Notes under the pieces: model-generated
Told to the model about the DNA's origin: nothing
What the model saw: the letters and a program-made list of their open reading frames with translations, nothing else
Databases searched by the model: none
Shown: in pieces, positions 8,574 to 17,912 of the stretch
Position numbering within the stretch: position 1 is the first letter of the stretch
Layout: each line of letters begins with the position of its first letter
Position numbers and translations under genes: made by a program
DNA from: Planctomycetota bacterium
GTDB lineage: Bacteria; Planctomycetota; Phycisphaerae; UBA1845; UTPLA1
NCBI GenBank assembly: GCA_003576905.1
Contig: QEVG01000016.1
Coordinates: 1-64,000, forward strand
DNA length: 64,000 nucleotides
Direction: 5' to 3'

Positions 8574-9613
8574 TCGTCACCCTTCCCGTGCGCCGCGTCG
8601 GGTCCGCCGACCGGTTTCTTCGTCGAGCGCTGCTTCCTCCGCGGGGGCTTTTCGACCGCCGCCTTCGAATCCGATGAGGAAGACACCGGTTGCGAAGCCG
8701 CTTCGGCGCCTGGCGTCGATTCGGCCGATGCCGGGGGATTCGTCGGCTCCGCCTTATACTTGAGCTCGCCGACGCAGCGCTGCCCGCATTGTGGGCACAT
8801 CGGAGCGCCGCTCGCGCTTGTCCACTGTCCCCGAACCGGAGTGCCGTCGGCGGGGCAGTAGAATACAGTCTGCTCCGGCATTTCGGCGGATACCGCCGGC
8901 CAGAAATACGTCTTCGCGACGTATCCTGCGGCCAGGACAATCAGCAGGACGGACACGCCGGCGCGCACTCTTTGCCCGCGCGTCCATCCCTCTTCCCGAT
9001 AATCCGGCTCATCGCCGGTCGGCGAATCTTCCTCGGCCTCCGCGGCACCCGCGGTCTCTGCGATCTCCTCGGGCTCGGAACGGGCCGCACGTCCGCGCCG
9101 ACCGGGGCGCGGCGGCGGCGTTTCGGTCTCTTCCTCCACAACGACCTCGGGCGATTCCTCCTCCGACGACATCTCGGTCACTTCGCGCGTCGTCAGGATT
9201 CGCATGACGTAAGGGCCGATCCGAAGCCGGTCATTCGGACCCACGACGCCCGTAATGATCTTCGCGCGGTTGATCCATGTGCCGCTGTCGCCGGCGACAT
9301 GCTTGACATGAAGCCGGCCATCCACCTCGATCTTTACCTCCGCGTGAACATCGCTTATCTCCTCGCCCGGCAGCGACAAGAACCCCCTGGCCGAGGATCC
9401 CAGAGGAACGGCAATCTCCCGAGGCATCGGTACCGCAAGCCTTGGCGGCCCCTTCTGCCCCCCGACGGCCAGCCAGACCACTGATTCGACGCTCTTCGAT
9501 TCGCCCGCGAACCGAAACGTCGTCTTGCATGCCTCGCATCGATGGCTTGCCTTGAGTTTTTCGACCCCCAGGGGCCGGCGATGCCCGCAACCGCAATGAA
9601 ACTCGATCAGCAT
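8570..9613 (-). CDS. FHA-domain membrane protein with zinc ribbons
   Basis: From the ATG at 9611-9613 the product has 347 residues: an N-terminal zinc ribbon (Cys7, Cys9, Cys26, Cys29 in FHCGCGHRRP...HRCEACKTTF), a forkhead-associated domain (GSSARGFLSLPGEEISDVHAEV with the conserved Ser/His pair, then GDSGTWINR), an acidic linker, one membrane helix (VSVLLIVLAAGYVAKTYFW) and a second Cys-rich ribbon (YCPADG...CPQCGQRC) before a basic tail. FHA domains bind phosphothreonine peptides. A longer in-frame start at 9670 is possible but would precede the zinc ribbon with unconserved sequence. It overlaps the downstream pseudopilin gene by four bases. Confidence 0.72.
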   Translation of the reverse strand: MLIEFHCGCGHRRPLGVEKLKASHRCEACKTTFRFAGESKSVESVVWLAVGGQKGPPRLAVPMPREIAVPLGSSARGFLSLPGEEISDVHAEVKIEVDGRLHVKHVAGDSGTWINRAKIITGVVGPNDRLRIGPYVMRILTTREVTEMSSEEESPEVVVEEETETPPPRPGRRGRAARSEPEEIAETAGAAEAEEDSPTGDEPDYREEGWTRGQRVRAGVSVLLIVLAAGYVAKTYFWPAVSAEMPEQTVFYCPADGTPVRGQWTSASGAPMCPQCGQRCVGELKYKAEPTNPPASAESTPGAEAASQPVSSSSDSKAAVEKPPRRKQRSTKKPVGGPDAAHGKGDE

Positions 9614-9738
9614 CGCGCACCCGTCTGGCCCAAAGTGCCGCACCCGCGATGGATGCGGCTCCCCCTGCATATTAACGGATTTATCTGTCGGGAGGGCCCG
9701 CGTGAATCGTCGTCAATTCACCTCGCGACCGCGGGGTG

Positions 9739-12700
9739 TCATTCATCTGGCGCGGAATCGGCGTGCTCGGCCGCGGCCCGGAGGACGGAGGCCAGTTGCT
9801 CCCCGTGAATCTCGTCAAACCTCTGGAACCAGAACGAAAGCTCAGTCCCCGAACTTCCAGGCCGCGCAAACTGCTGCTGAATACCCAGATGCTCGACCTG
9901 GGTCGGCGTGAACCGCCCGCGCGGTACATTGACATCCACCCGCAGCGCCTCTCCCTGGTGCGTAATGATCTTGGCGACGCGCCGGCCGTTTTGCGTCGCC
10001 AGTTCGACGAACACTTTGCCGCCCCAATCCACGCGAATCCCGGGCACCGCCTTGGTCGCGAGCCCCACGAACGCCGCCAGGTCCATCGGTTTCCAGAGCT
10101 TGTTCTGGGTGAGCGGGATTGACCGCTGGGAAAGGTGCCAGCCCTTCCCGTCAACTTTCCACGGCGCGGCCTTCGCGTTGTCCTTCGACAGCCTGGAAAC
10201 GTGCGCGAGATAGGAAGCCACCGCGCGCTCCAGGAACGACCTGAATGCATTCGTCGAGATTTCATTTCGATCATAGATCATCAGGCGGATCTGATCCATT
10301 CCCTCGCCCGCGGGGCGAACCTGCACGCGGGGAGTATTGCCGTAGGCCTTGATATCGTCGCGCTCATCCAGCGTTTTGAGGCCCAGCTTCGCGTTGAGGA
10401 CGCCTGACTTGAAGGTTTTCGATGGCACGCGGATCAGGATGTCTAGAAGCCAACGTCCGCCCGTCAGTGCATGACAAAACCACGGCACTTCCGCCTGCGC
10501 CCATCCTTCGTCCGCCCTGGCGACGATCTCCACCCGTGCGCGATCGTTCCAACGGGTCGGCGCAAGGGCCTTGCCGCCGATCCGTTCTATCTCGCGGATG
10601 ATGTACTCGAGGGCCGCGCCCTCCCATTCCACTTGCTTGCCGTCGCGGCTCAGACGCTGCTCGACATGCCAGCGCTTCCCATCCACCTGCCACGGCATTT
10701 TCACCGCGCCCTTTTCCTCCCCCACCGCCCTTTCCGCAGCCAGCGACCTGCGGGCCGCATCCCCGGCGTCGTACACCTCGCGCGGCATATGCGGCCCCGC
10801 CGCCAGTACGGCCTTGAGAAGCCTCCCCGTGTGCGACGCGGCGACCTGCGCAATCTGCTCGGGCGTTCCTTCGGCCACGATCCGCCCGCCCTCGTCGCCT
10901 TCCTCAGGCCCCAGGGCGATCACCCAGTCCGCTGTCTTGATCACGTCCTGGTTATGCTCGACGAGGATGACCGTGTTGCCCATGTCGGCGAACCGGTGCA
11001 GGACATCCAGAAGCTTGCGCAAATCGTCGAAGTGCAGGCCCGTCGTCGGTTCATCGAGGATGTACACCGTCTTGCCGGTCGATGGCCGGGCCAGCTCCGC
11101 GCCCAGCTTAAGCCGCTGCGCCTCGCCGCCGGAGAGCGTGGGCGCACTTTGTCCCAGCGGCAGATAACCAAGCCCGACATCCTCCAGCGTCTGCAAGAGC
11201 CGCCGAATCTTCGGCACGTTCGCGAAGTGCTCCTTCGCTGCGCTGATCGGCAGCTCCAGCACCTCGGCAATGTGCTTACCCTTGTAACGCACCTCCAGCG
11301 TCTCACGCTGATAGCGCGTCCCGCCGCACGTTTCGCACGGAACCCACACATCCGGCAGGAAGTGCATTTCATGACAGATCTGCCCCAGCCCTTCGCACGC
11401 ATCGCACCGGCCGCCGGGCCGGTTGAACGAGAACCGGTTCACCGTGTATCCGCGCATGCGGCTCTCCGGCAGACGCGCAAAGACTTCGCGGATGAGGTCA
11501 AAGACGCCGCAGTACGTCGCCGGGCTCGAAAGGGGCGAATTCCCGATCGGCTGCTGGTCCACGTTGATGACCTTGTCGACGTGCTCCAGCCCGACAATTC
11601 TGTCGTGCGCTCCCACGCTCAGCCGCGCCCGGTGCAGGCGCGACGCCAGGGCCGGGTAGAGAATTTCAGAGATCAGCGACGATTTGCCGGAGCCCGACAC
11701 GCCGGTCACGCAGATGAGCCGGCCGAGCGGGAACGAAGCGTCGATTCCTTTTAGATTGTTCTGCCGCGCGCCGACGACGGTCAGGAGCGGCGTTCGACTT
11801 CTTGGACCGCTGCCCCCCGCCCGCGGAAGCCTGCGGGCCCCGGCTGATCTCTTCGCGAGGGAGCGGCTGCGTCCCGCACGCGGATCGTCATTCCATTCCC
11901 CTTCTCCCGCCACGGCGAGGGCGTATTCATCCTCCGCCACAATTTCGACCTCGGGACTCGGCGACAGCGACACTTCGCGCCGGTTGGTCGGAACGGGTAT
12001 CGCCGCCTGCCCCGCGAGGTACCTCCCGGTGAGCGAAACCGCCTGCGTCTTCATCGCCGCCGGTGACCCGGACGCGACCACGTGTCCGCCGTGCTGCCCG
12101 GCGTCAGGGCCGAAGTCGATGAGATGATCCGCCGATTCAATGACCTCCCGATCGTGCTCCACCATCAGAAGCGTGTTGCCCAGATCGCGCAGCTTGTGCA
12201 GCGCCGCGACCAGTCGGGCATTGTCCCTCGGATGCAGGCCAATGGTCGGCTCGTCAAGCACGTAAAGCACGCCCGTCAGGCCGCTGCCGATCTGCGATGC
12301 CAGCCGGATGCGCTGCGACTCCCCACCCGAGAGCGTCGGCGCGCTGCGCGAAAGCGTGAGATAGTGCAAACCCACGTCGAGGAGGAAGCGAAGCCTCGCG
12401 CGGATTTCGTGCAGCAGCTCCCCGGCGATCCGGGCCTGCCGCGGGTCAAGCCGGAGGTTTTCAAAGAAATCCGCCGCCGCGGAGAGTGGCATCTCACCCG
12501 CCTCGATGATCGTCTTTCCGCCCAGCCGGGCCGCCGCCGATTCGGGCCGGATGCGCCCGCCCCGGCACGCCTGGCAGGGAACGTCCGTCACCATTTCCTG
12601 CATCCTCATGCGATACTGCCATGACACACGCGTGGCATCATCGATGGCCGGAAAAAAACCCCGCCACTGGAATCGAAGCGTAATCGGCCGGCCTGCGCGT

Positions 12701-15033
12701 GCCCGCGCGTCTCCCTCCGGCCTCCCCGTTTCGGCGCATTCCACACCGATCCACCGATCCCCGAGGCCCCAGAGCAGCGCGTGCCTTTGTTCCGCGGTGA
12801 GCCGAGACACCGGCGTATCAGGGGCAAACCCGATCGCCTTCGCCAGCGCGGTGAGCATGGCGGCAAGCAGCGGCAGCTCCGCCGCATCCTCCCAGCCGCG
12901 AATCGCCCCACCGAGAATCGACTCGGAGGGCCTGACGAGGATGCTCTCGGCGCTCGTGCCCCGCTGCACGCCGAGGCCTTCGCAGGTCGGGCACCAGCCA
13001 ATCCTCGCGTTGAAACTGAAATGGTGCGGCGTCAGCGCCTCGTAGCTCGTGCCGCACTTGTCGCAGGCCAGGTGCTGCGAGAACCGGCGCGGCTTCTCAT
13101 CGCTGCCGCGCTCCGCCCGCGCGACAATCATCACTCCCTGACCCAACGCCAGACAGTGCTCCACCGACTCGGCGATTCTCCCCCGCGCCGCCGGAGCGAT
13201 CGCGATCCGATCCACCACCAGCTCGACGACGTGCTTCCGCTTCGCATCAATCTTCGGAAGCGGCTCCAGCTCTACCACCTCACCATCGATCCGGGCACGG
13301 ACATAACCCTGCCCCTTGCTCCGTTCGAGCACCTGCTGCCACGTCTCCCCCGGCGCCAGTTCAATCGGCGCGCAGAGCAGAAGTCGCGTGTCGACGGGCG
13401 ATGCCATCAACCTGTCCACAATCTCGTCGCTCGTCTGCGTTCCGATCGCCACGTCGCACTTCGGGCAGTGCGGCTCCCCTACCCTGGCCCAGAGCACGCG
13501 CATGTAGTCGTAGATTTCCGTCACCGTCCCCACGGTCGACCGCGGGCTCTTGCTCGCCGCCTGCTGCTCGATCGCAATGGCCGGCTGAAGGCCGTACACA
13601 TGATCCACCTTCGGCTTCTGAAGCTGCCCGAGAAACTGCCGCGCATAGGCCGAGAGCGATTCGACATACCGCCGCTGCCCCTCGGTGTAGACTGTGTCAA
13701 TCGCGAAGCTTGTCTTCCCGCTGCCGGATACACCGCTGCAAACCGTCATCGCCCCTCGCGGCACCGATACCGTGATGTCCTTGAGATTGTGCTCCTTCGC
13801 GCCGACGACGACGATGCCATCCGCGTGGCCGGCGATCGCCTCGCGCCGGCCCGCAGTGGCGGCAAATGCACGCCGACTCTGCTCGATCGCACTGCCAGAT
13901 ATCCGCTTCTCATTTCGACTTTTCGACTTTTCGACGTTTCGACGTTTCCCCAGCACGTCGCGCAGCGCCTGCCCCGTGTACGACGCCGCGCACGTCGCCA
14001 CCTCCTCCGGGGTGCCCACCGCCACGATTCTCCCGCCGCCGTCGCCCCCGTCCGGGCCCAGGTCGATGATCCAATCCGCCGTCTTCACCACGTCCAGATT
14101 GTGCTCCACCACGAGCACCGAGTTGCCCGCATCGACGAAGCCGTGCAGCACGGCGAGCAGCCGCCGGATGTCCTCGAAGTGCAGGCCCGTCGTCGGCTCG
14201 TCCAGCATGTACAGCGTCCGCCCGGTGGACCTCCTCACCAACTCACGGGCAAGCTTGATTCGCTGTGCCTCGCCGCCGGAAAGCGTCGTGCTCGACTGGC
14301 CGAGCTTCAGATAGTCCAGCCCCACGTCGTGCAGGGTCGCCAGCATGGCACGAATCTTTGGAATCGCCTCGAAGTGTGCCAGCGCCTCCTGAACGTCCAT
14401 CTCCAGAACGTCCGCGATCGTCTTGTGCCGGTAGGTGACCTGCAGCGTCTCGCGGTTGAATCGCTTCCCCTGGCATACCGGGCATGTCACCCACACATCG
14501 GCAAGGAAGTCCATCTCCACGCGATTCGCGCCGTTCCCCTCGCAGGCCTCGCACCGACCGCCGCCCTCGCTGCCGCTGGAGACATTGAAAGAGAACCGCC
14601 CCGGCGCATATCCGCGCACCTTGCTGTCCGGCAGCTTCGCAAACAGATCGCGAATCTCGTCGAAGACCTTGATGTACGTCGCCGGGTTGCTCCGGGGCGT
14701 GCGGCCGATGGGCGACTGATCGATGTCGATGATCTTGTCGAGATGCTCGACGCCGACCATCTCGTCATGCGCCCCCGGCGAAGCGCTCTCCGCACCATTG
14801 AGCACGGAAGCCAGCTTCTCGCGGATGATGTCATTAACGAGAGAACTCTTCCCGCTGCCGGACACCCCCGTCACGCACACAAAACGCCCCAGCGGAATCT
14901 CAACGTCTATGTTCTTGAGGTTGTTATGGCGCGCACCGCGAACCGTCAGCCACTGGAGCTTCTGCCCGCTCGCGTCCGGCAATGTCACGCCAGATCGTGA
15001 AGCTCTCATACGTCTCGTAGCAGCGCGCATCAT
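9739..15033 (-). CDS. uvrA: UvrA-family excinuclease, second part of a giant split UvrA (three ATPase modules plus C-terminal extension)
   Basis: The 1764-residue product begins with the C-terminal half of a UvrA (Walker A GVSGSGKSS near residue 56, CEACEGNG...CPVCQGKRFN zinc site, LSGGEAQRIKLA, EPTTGLHFED). It then contains a complete second UvrA: an N-half with Walker A CSGVSGSGKTS near 432, YVESLSAYARQFLGQL and LSGGESQRIRLA, and a C-half with Walker A near 1109, CDACEGLG...CETCGGTRYQ and EPTTGLHFDD. Residues from about 1415 to 1764 are an extra region with two PW(Q/K)VDGK(R/G)WH modules that I do not recognise. UvrA is the damage-recognition ATPase of nucleotide excision repair. The gene overlaps the upstream part by four bases (ATGA), so both parts are surely co-translated. 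Four-module UvrA proteins occur in planctomycetes; the split is the odd feature here. Confidence 0.88.
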   Translation of the reverse strand: MMRAATRRMRASRSGVTLPDASGQKLQWLTVRGARHNNLKNIDVEIPLGRFVCVTGVSGSGKSSLVNDIIREKLASVLNGAESASPGAHDEMVGVEHLDKIIDIDQSPIGRTPRSNPATYIKVFDEIRDLFAKLPDSKVRGYAPGRFSFNVSSGSEGGGRCEACEGNGANRVEMDFLADVWVTCPVCQGKRFNRETLQVTYRHKTIADVLEMDVQEALAHFEAIPKIRAMLATLHDVGLDYLKLGQSSTTLSGGEAQRIKLARELVRRSTGRTLYMLDEPTTGLHFEDIRRLLAVLHGFVDAGNSVLVVEHNLDVVKTADWIIDLGPDGGDGGGRIVAVGTPEEVATCAASYTGQALRDVLGKRRNVEKSKSRNEKRISGSAIEQSRRAFAATAGRREAIAGHADGIVVVGAKEHNLKDITVSVPRGAMTVCSGVSGSGKTSFAIDTVYTEGQRRYVESLSAYARQFLGQLQKPKVDHVYGLQPAIAIEQQAASKSPRSTVGTVTEIYDYMRVLWARVGEPHCPKCDVAIGTQTSDEIVDRLMASPVDTRLLLCAPIELAPGETWQQVLERSKGQGYVRARIDGEVVELEPLPKIDAKRKHVVELVVDRIAIAPAARGRIAESVEHCLALGQGVMIVARAERGSDEKPRRFSQHLACDKCGTSYEALTPHHFSFNARIGWCPTCEGLGVQRGTSAESILVRPSESILGGAIRGWEDAAELPLLAAMLTALAKAIGFAPDTPVSRLTAEQRHALLWGLGDRWIGVECAETGRPEGDARARAGRPITLRFQWRGFFPAIDDATRVSWQYRMRMQEMVTDVPCQACRGGRIRPESAAARLGGKTIIEAGEMPLSAAADFFENLRLDPRQARIAGELLHEIRARLRFLLDVGLHYLTLSRSAPTLSGGESQRIRLASQIGSGLTGVLYVLDEPTIGLHPRDNARLVAALHKLRDLGNTLLMVEHDREVIESADHLIDFGPDAGQHGGHVVASGSPAAMKTQAVSLTGRYLAGQAAIPVPTNRREVSLSPSPEVEIVAEDEYALAVAGEGEWNDDPRAGRSRSLAKRSAGARRLPRAGGSGPRSRTPLLTVVGARQNNLKGIDASFPLGRLICVTGVSGSGKSSLISEILYPALASRLHRARLSVGAHDRIVGLEHVDKVINVDQQPIGNSPLSSPATYCGVFDLIREVFARLPESRMRGYTVNRFSFNRPGGRCDACEGLGQICHEMHFLPDVWVPCETCGGTRYQRETLEVRYKGKHIAEVLELPISAAKEHFANVPKIRRLLQTLEDVGLGYLPLGQSAPTLSGGEAQRLKLGAELARPSTGKTVYILDEPTTGLHFDDLRKLLDVLHRFADMGNTVILVEHNQDVIKTADWVIALGPEEGDEGGRIVAEGTPEQIAQVAASHTGRLLKAVLAAGPHMPREVYDAGDAARRSLAAERAVGEEKGAVKMPWQVDGKRWHVEQRLSRDGKQVEWEGAALEYIIREIERIGGKALAPTRWNDRARVEIVARADEGWAQAEVPWFCHALTGGRWLLDILIRVPSKTFKSGVLNAKLGLKTLDERDDIKAYGNTPRVQVRPAGEGMDQIRLMIYDRNEISTNAFRSFLERAVASYLAHVSRLSKDNAKAAPWKVDGKGWHLSQRSIPLTQNKLWKPMDLAAFVGLATKAVPGIRVDWGGKVFVELATQNGRRVAKIITHQGEALRVDVNVPRGRFTPTQVEHLGIQQQFARPGSSGTELSFWFQRFDEIHGEQLASVLRAAAEHADSAPDE

Positions 15034-17042
15034 TTGCGTCTGGCCACTCCCCGTCCGGACGGCCTCGGTATAGAGACCGGCCGCCTTGCCTTCGGCACTT
15101 CAATCTCCCGCTTCCCGCCCAGATATTGCCCCGTCAGCGATCGCTCGCTGCGGGCGATTTCCTCCCTCGTCCCCTGGGCCACCACTTCCCCGCCGCGCAC
15201 GCCCGGACCCGGTCCGAAGTCCACGATTTCATCCGCCGCGCGCATCGTCGCCTCGTCATGCTCCACCACGATCAGCGTATTGCCCATGTCGCGCAGCGTC
15301 AGCAGGCTGTCCAGCAGCATCTCATTATCCCGCGGGTGCAGCCCGATCGACGGCTCGTCCAGCACGTAAAGCACGCCGACCAGCCCCGCCCCGATCTGCC
15401 CGGCAAGACGGATGCGCTGCAATTCCCCGCCCGAGAGCGTCGGCGCGGTGCGATCCAGCGTGAGATAGCTCAGCCCCACGCGGATCAGGAACCCAAGCCG
15501 AGTCCGCAGTTCCTTGAGCACCTCTTCCGCGACAATCGCCTGCACCGGCGACAACTCAAGCCGCGAGAGCATCTCAAACGCCTCCGAGATCGGCATCGCG
15601 CACAATTGCTGGATATTCGGCGAAGCCTCGCCCGCCCGCTTCCTGCGGACCAACTTCCCTGCACCGCTCCCTTTCACGGGCAGCCGCACTCCCAGCGCCT
15701 GCGTGTTCAACCGCGCCCCGCCGCACTCGGGGCACGGCCCGCGCCGCATGTACTTCTCGTAGTACTCGCGCACGAAATTCGCCTTCGCCTTGCGGTATTT
15801 GTCGCGCAGCTCCGCGATGACACCCTCGAATGTGCCGCCGTGCTTCCAAAGCCCGCCGGACCACTTCCACTCATAGGTGATGTGCCGGTCGCCGGTGCCG
15901 AAGAGCAGCGCATCACGCGCCTTGGCCGGCAGATCCTTCCACGGCTTGCGAATGTCGAACCCGACCGCCTTCGCCACGCCCTCGTACACATGCCGCCGCC
16001 ACTTGCCGATCTTCGTCCGCATCGGCGCGACGCATGGCGCATAGAACGGCAGCTTCGGGTCCGGCACCAGCAGCGCCGGATCAAAATCCATCAGCTCACC
16101 CAGCCCGTCGCAGCGCAGGCACATGCCCGACGGCGAATTGAACGAAAAGAGCTGCGGCGTCGGCGGCTCGAACGAGATGCCGCAGTGCGTGCAGGCGTAT
16201 TTCGACGAAAAAACTTTCTCGCCAACACCCCCTGTGCCCTTCGCGCCCTTCGCGCCGCCCGACGACTCATCCACGACAATCAGCGTGCCCCCGCCGACGC
16301 GCAGCGCCCCCTCGATCGCCTCCGCCAGCCGCGTGCGCACGTTGTCATCCAGCGTGAGCCGGTCTATCACCACCTCGATATCATGCCGGCGGTTCTTCTG
16401 CAGCGCCAGGTTCTCACGCAGCGCCACGATCTCGCCATCCACTCGAGCCCGCACATAACCCGCCCGAAGGAGATCATCGAACAAATCGCGAAACTCCCCC
16501 TTCTGCCCACGGGCAACGGGAGCCAATACCAGGATGCGCGGAGCGGCCACGGGCGATGGAGCGCCGACCGCTCCCTTACTCTGATAGGTGGGATCGCGGC
16601 GCGGATTAAACGCGCTCAAGATCCCCGCCGCGATCTGCTCGCGAGACTGCGCCGTGATCGCCCGCCCACACTGCGTGCAATGCTGCGTCCCGATCCGCGC
16701 GTACAGCACGCGCAGAAAGTCATAGATCGCCGTCGTCGTCCCCACCGTCGACCGCGGATTCCATCCCGTCGTCTTCTGCTGAATCGCGATCGATGGCGAA
16801 AGCCCCGTGATCTGATCGCAGTCCGGCTTGGCCATCTGCCCCATGAACTGTCGGGCATACGACGACAACGACTCGATATACCGCCGCTGCCCCTCGGCAT
16901 AGAGCGTGTCAAACGCCAGCGAACTCTTCCCGCTGCCCGAAACCCCGGTGAAGACAATCAGCTTCCCCCGCGGCAACGAAAGCGACACCGACCGCAGGTT
17001 ATGCTCCCGCGCGTTCCTGATCTCAATCGTCGTGGGTTCCAT
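15030..17042 (-). CDS. uvrA: UvrA-family excinuclease, first part (N-terminal ATPase half)
   Basis: The 670-residue product is the N-terminal half of UvrA: EIRNAREHNLRSVSL, Walker A GVSGSGKSS at residues 33-41, YIESLSSYARQFMGQMAKP, SPSIAIQQKTTGWNPRSTVGT, zinc-binding Cys pairs (HCTQCG, YACTHCG, CLRCDG), LSGGELQRIRLA and EPSIGLHPRD. It stops in the natural linker before the second ATPase half, which opens the next gene after an ATGA overlap. I chose the ATG at 17040-17042 because UvrA homology starts there (MEPTTIEIR); upstream in-frame sequence is translated tandem repeat. Together the two genes encode about 2430 residues with four nucleotide-binding modules. Confidence 0.9.
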   Translation of the reverse strand: MEPTTIEIRNAREHNLRSVSLSLPRGKLIVFTGVSGSGKSSLAFDTLYAEGQRRYIESLSSYARQFMGQMAKPDCDQITGLSPSIAIQQKTTGWNPRSTVGTTTAIYDFLRVLYARIGTQHCTQCGRAITAQSREQIAAGILSAFNPRRDPTYQSKGAVGAPSPVAAPRILVLAPVARGQKGEFRDLFDDLLRAGYVRARVDGEIVALRENLALQKNRRHDIEVVIDRLTLDDNVRTRLAEAIEGALRVGGGTLIVVDESSGGAKGAKGTGGVGEKVFSSKYACTHCGISFEPPTPQLFSFNSPSGMCLRCDGLGELMDFDPALLVPDPKLPFYAPCVAPMRTKIGKWRRHVYEGVAKAVGFDIRKPWKDLPAKARDALLFGTGDRHITYEWKWSGGLWKHGGTFEGVIAELRDKYRKAKANFVREYYEKYMRRGPCPECGGARLNTQALGVRLPVKGSGAGKLVRRKRAGEASPNIQQLCAMPISEAFEMLSRLELSPVQAIVAEEVLKELRTRLGFLIRVGLSYLTLDRTAPTLSGGELQRIRLAGQIGAGLVGVLYVLDEPSIGLHPRDNEMLLDSLLTLRDMGNTLIVVEHDEATMRAADEIVDFGPGPGVRGGEVVAQGTREEIARSERSLTGQYLGGKREIEVPKARRPVSIPRPSGRGVARRK

Positions 17043-17104
17043 GACCGCGCCGCGCTCCCCTTCCGCGGCGCCATTGTAGGCGCTGCGCCGCCGCGTGCAG
17101 CACC

Positions 17105-17196
17105 CCCAGTGGTGCAGGCATACATCGCCCAGTGGAGCAGGCTTGCACCCCCCGGTGGAGCAGGCATACATCGCCCAGTGGAGCGGGCGTCCCAGC
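17105..17196. repeat. Four tandem 23-bp repeats upstream of uvrA
   Basis: Four consecutive 23-bp units start at 17105, 17128, 17151 and 17174. Each begins CCC(A/G)GTGG and most continue (A/T)GCAGGC; units 1 and 3 end alike in ATACATCG, unit 2 ends TGCACCC, and unit 4 is diverged at its end. They lie 63-154 bp upstream of the uvrA start codon, so they may overlap its promoter or 5' untranslated region. Confidence 0.85.
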
Positions 17197-17546
17197 CCGC
17201 TCGTCACGCCCAGTAGATCAAGCCTCTGTGCCCACAAACCCCGAGAGTGCATTGCCCGCCCGATCCCCCGGCATGCGCGACGCAAGAGCGAGTTCGCCTC
17301 GCGAGATTAGGCCAAGTCTGTACGCACGAATTCTGGTTCTGGTGAATGCCAGGTCCTGACCACACGAGCGCTCAACTTCCGAAGGATAGGGCTTTAAGAC
17401 ATGAACTAGCACGGCCGCTAAGGGGTGTTGGACGAGCGTCGCGCCGAGGCCCGTTTGCCATCGTAGGGTGCCGGAGTGATCCGAACGCGAAGCTGTGCGG
17501 CCTCGCCGCGGGCTGATGAACTTCACGTCATAGCAGCCTGCATCCG
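17197..17546. other. 350-bp region between the uvrA-upstream repeats and the CRISPR array
   Basis: I see no credible gene, terminator or promoter here. The long minus-strand open frame that crosses it (17218-17928) includes the CRISPR repeats translated and is not a gene. I looked here for sequence complementary to the CRISPR repeat and found only short partial matches. Confidence 0.5.
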
Positions 17547-17912
17547 AGAGCATCGCCCGGTCAATCGACGGCCGGTCGCACCCGAGCTGATCAGGTGCTT
17601 TGCCGTGGCGTAGGTGTCGAAACCGGTCAATCGACGGCCGGTCGCACCTCCGACAGAAGTATTGCCCGACACGTCCAGGGTGTCGAAACCGGTCAATCGA
17701 CGGCCGGTCGCACCCAGAACTGGTTAAGACCGTCGAGGCGGAGTGGTGTCGAAACCGGTCAATCGACGGCCGGTCGCACCATCCTTGTCTGCTGCCGCTG
17801 TGCAAAGCGGGGTGTCGAAACCGGTCAATCGACGGCCGGTCGCACCCAACCGATGGTGCTTTGAAGTCGGTGCGCAGGTGTCGAAACCGGTCAATCGACG
17901 GCCGGTCGCACC
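17547..17912 (-). CRISPR. CRISPR array, six 36-bp repeats and five 30-bp spacers (type V-G)
   Basis: Repeats start at 17547, 17613, 17679, 17745, 17811 and 17877, exactly 66 bp apart, so all five spacers are 30 bp. On the plus strand each repeat runs GGTGTCGAAACCGGTCAATC and then GACGGCCGGTCGCACC. Five repeats are identical; the one at 17547 is diverged in its first 10 bases. Read right-to-left, that is the 3' end of the last repeat, the usual place for decay, so the array is probably transcribed on the minus strand away from cas12g, and the crRNA repeat begins GGTGCGACCGG and ends TTTCGACACC. The two ends form an imperfect dyad (GGTG..CGA..CCGG with CCGG..TCG..CACC). Confidence 0.98.

Noticed and set aside
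12781-15000. Large plus-strand open frame of 739 codons opposite uvrA
   Set aside because: Shadow of the GC-rich uvrA coding strand; the minus strand has all UvrA motifs. The same applies to the long frames at 15126-17216, 18494-20422, 32759-35149, 46261-48282 and 56109-57767.
17216-17546. tracrRNA on the left side of the array
   Set aside because: Only short scattered matches to the repeat complement; the right-hand leader has a better match plus a promoter.
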